From assembly GCA_003232595.1 (NCBI GenBank), contig QIIJ01000256.1:1-6021 (forward strand): a stretch of 6,021 bases of DNA. Direction: 5' to 3'. A program made the translations under genes and the position numbers. This DNA comes from Aurantimonadaceae bacterium (lineage in GTDB: Bacteria; Pseudomonadota; Alphaproteobacteria; Rhizobiales; Rhizobiaceae). The notes below the pieces were generated by a model. The model was given only the letters and a program-made list of their open reading frames with translations. It was not told the origin of the DNA and ran no database searches. This document shows, one piece after another, positions 5,284 to 6,021 of this stretch (position 1 is its first letter; each line of letters begins with the position of its first letter).

Positions 5284-6021
5284 TACCAATTCGACTGTAA
5301 CGAATGCGTTCGAACCTTGCGGCAAGGGAATCATACAACAATAGTGTGCCAACCAGGCTTTCGCCGGTGCCGGTCAACTCCTTTAACACCTCCAGCGCCT
5401 GCATTGAGCCTATGACCCCGGTCAATGCGCCGAGAATACCTGCTTCTGCACATCCTGGCAGCAGTCCATCGGGTGGTTTTGTCGGGAAAATATCAGAATA
5501 ACGAGGATTTGGATTGCCATCTTTGCCAGTTTCAAACGGCCTTAAGGTTGTAATTGAACCGTCAAAACGGCCAACCGCTGCCGTGACCAGCGGCACCGAC
5601 TGTTTTTCGCACACTTCAGCTGCAAGATAACGGGTGGCAAAATTGTCCGACCCGTCCGCGACAATGTCATAGCGGCTGACAATATCATCGGCATTTTTCG
5701 GGTCCAGCCGGAATGCATCTCAACGGTTACATGGGGGTTTATCCTGTTGATTGTTCTGGCGCTGCTTGCCGTCTTGGGGTCTCCCACCGAATTTGTGTCA
5801 TGGATGATCTGGCGCTGGAGATTGGCAAGAGAGACCACGTCATCATCAATAATACCAATCGTGCCAACGCCTGCAGCCGCCAGATACATGGCAACCGGGC
5901 TGCCAAGCCCGCCGGCACCAACAACCAGTGCTTTTGAGGTTTTGAGTTTCTGCTGGCCCGGCCCGCCAATTTCTCGCAACACCAGATGGCGGGCATAGCG
6001 TTCGAGTTCCTGCGGTGACAG
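5270..6021 (-). pseudogene. moeB: MoeB/ThiF/HesA-family adenylyltransferase, frameshifted and 5'-partial
   Basis: The protein should adenylate the C-terminal glycine of a small ubiquitin-like sulfur carrier such as MoaD or ThiS, for molybdopterin or thiamine synthesis. Reading from the window edge, LSPQELERYARHLVLREIGG leads into the ATP site GAGGLG (35-40), IIDDDVV and NLQRQIIH (67-74), and Lys83. After residue 104 (HS, near 5710) the match jumps to the -1 frame, RLDPKNADDIVSRYD, then DGSDN with the catalytic Asp, then CAEAGILGALTGVIG and a TAG stop at 5272-5270. Without a correction the first frame runs on as unrelated sequence to a stop at 5544-5542. One extra base, for example a third C in CCGG at 5708-5711, restores about 250 codons. 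The true start lies beyond 6021. The zinc-binding CxxC pairs of E. coli MoeB and a rhodanese domain are absent, so MoeB versus ThiF or HesA is not settled. Confidence 0.85.

Noticed and set aside
5542..5712. C-terminal 56 residues of the uncorrected adenylyltransferase frame as a novel domain
   Set aside because: It is out-of-frame reading of sequence that encodes the normal family continuation in the neighbouring frame.

Overview
The window reads as chromosomal DNA from an alphaproteobacterium of the Rhizobiales/Hyphomicrobiales group. The basis is gene order plus protein character: a fabA-fabB-fabI operon sits back to back with irr, the Fur-family iron/heme regulator of this group. As far as I remember, the same order occurs in Sinorhizobium and Brucella relatives. 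Base composition looks balanced rather than strongly GC-rich. There are no RNA genes, insertion sequences, phage genes or CRISPR arrays.

Layout. Bases 1-123 are noncoding sequence downstream of fabI. On the minus strand, fabA (2302-2805), fabB (946-2166) and fabI (124-936) form a probable operon transcribed fabA to fabI: the isomerase/dehydratase that starts unsaturated fatty acids, the condensing enzyme that elongates them, and the enoyl-ACP reductase that closes each cycle. A 282-bp divergent region (2806-3087) separates fabA from irr (3088-3558, plus strand). It holds a terminator-like hairpin, two palindromes, a weak promoter candidate and a possible 17-codon leader ORF just before irr. 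irr converges on an exported SH3-domain protein (3572-4105, minus), with a short inverted repeat that spans both stop codons. A second divergent region (4106-4284) holds a strong imperfect hairpin and precedes a D-2-hydroxyacid dehydrogenase of the glyoxylate/hydroxypyruvate reductase type (4285-5283, plus). Its 3' end overlaps by 14 bp the end of a minus-strand MoeB/ThiF/HesA-type adenylyltransferase (5270 to beyond 6021), which carries a single-base frameshift near 5710 and is cut by the window edge.

How it fits together. The fab genes make one membrane-lipid module. irr would act on iron and heme genes elsewhere and may share control DNA with fabA. The remaining three genes are housekeeping-type neighbours with no evident joint pathway. 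I see no new multi-gene system. The points most worth checking are the frameshifted adenylyltransferase, a Glu-to-Gln change at the catalytic acid of the dehydrogenase, the structured divergent regions, and an Irr without a Cys-Pro heme motif.
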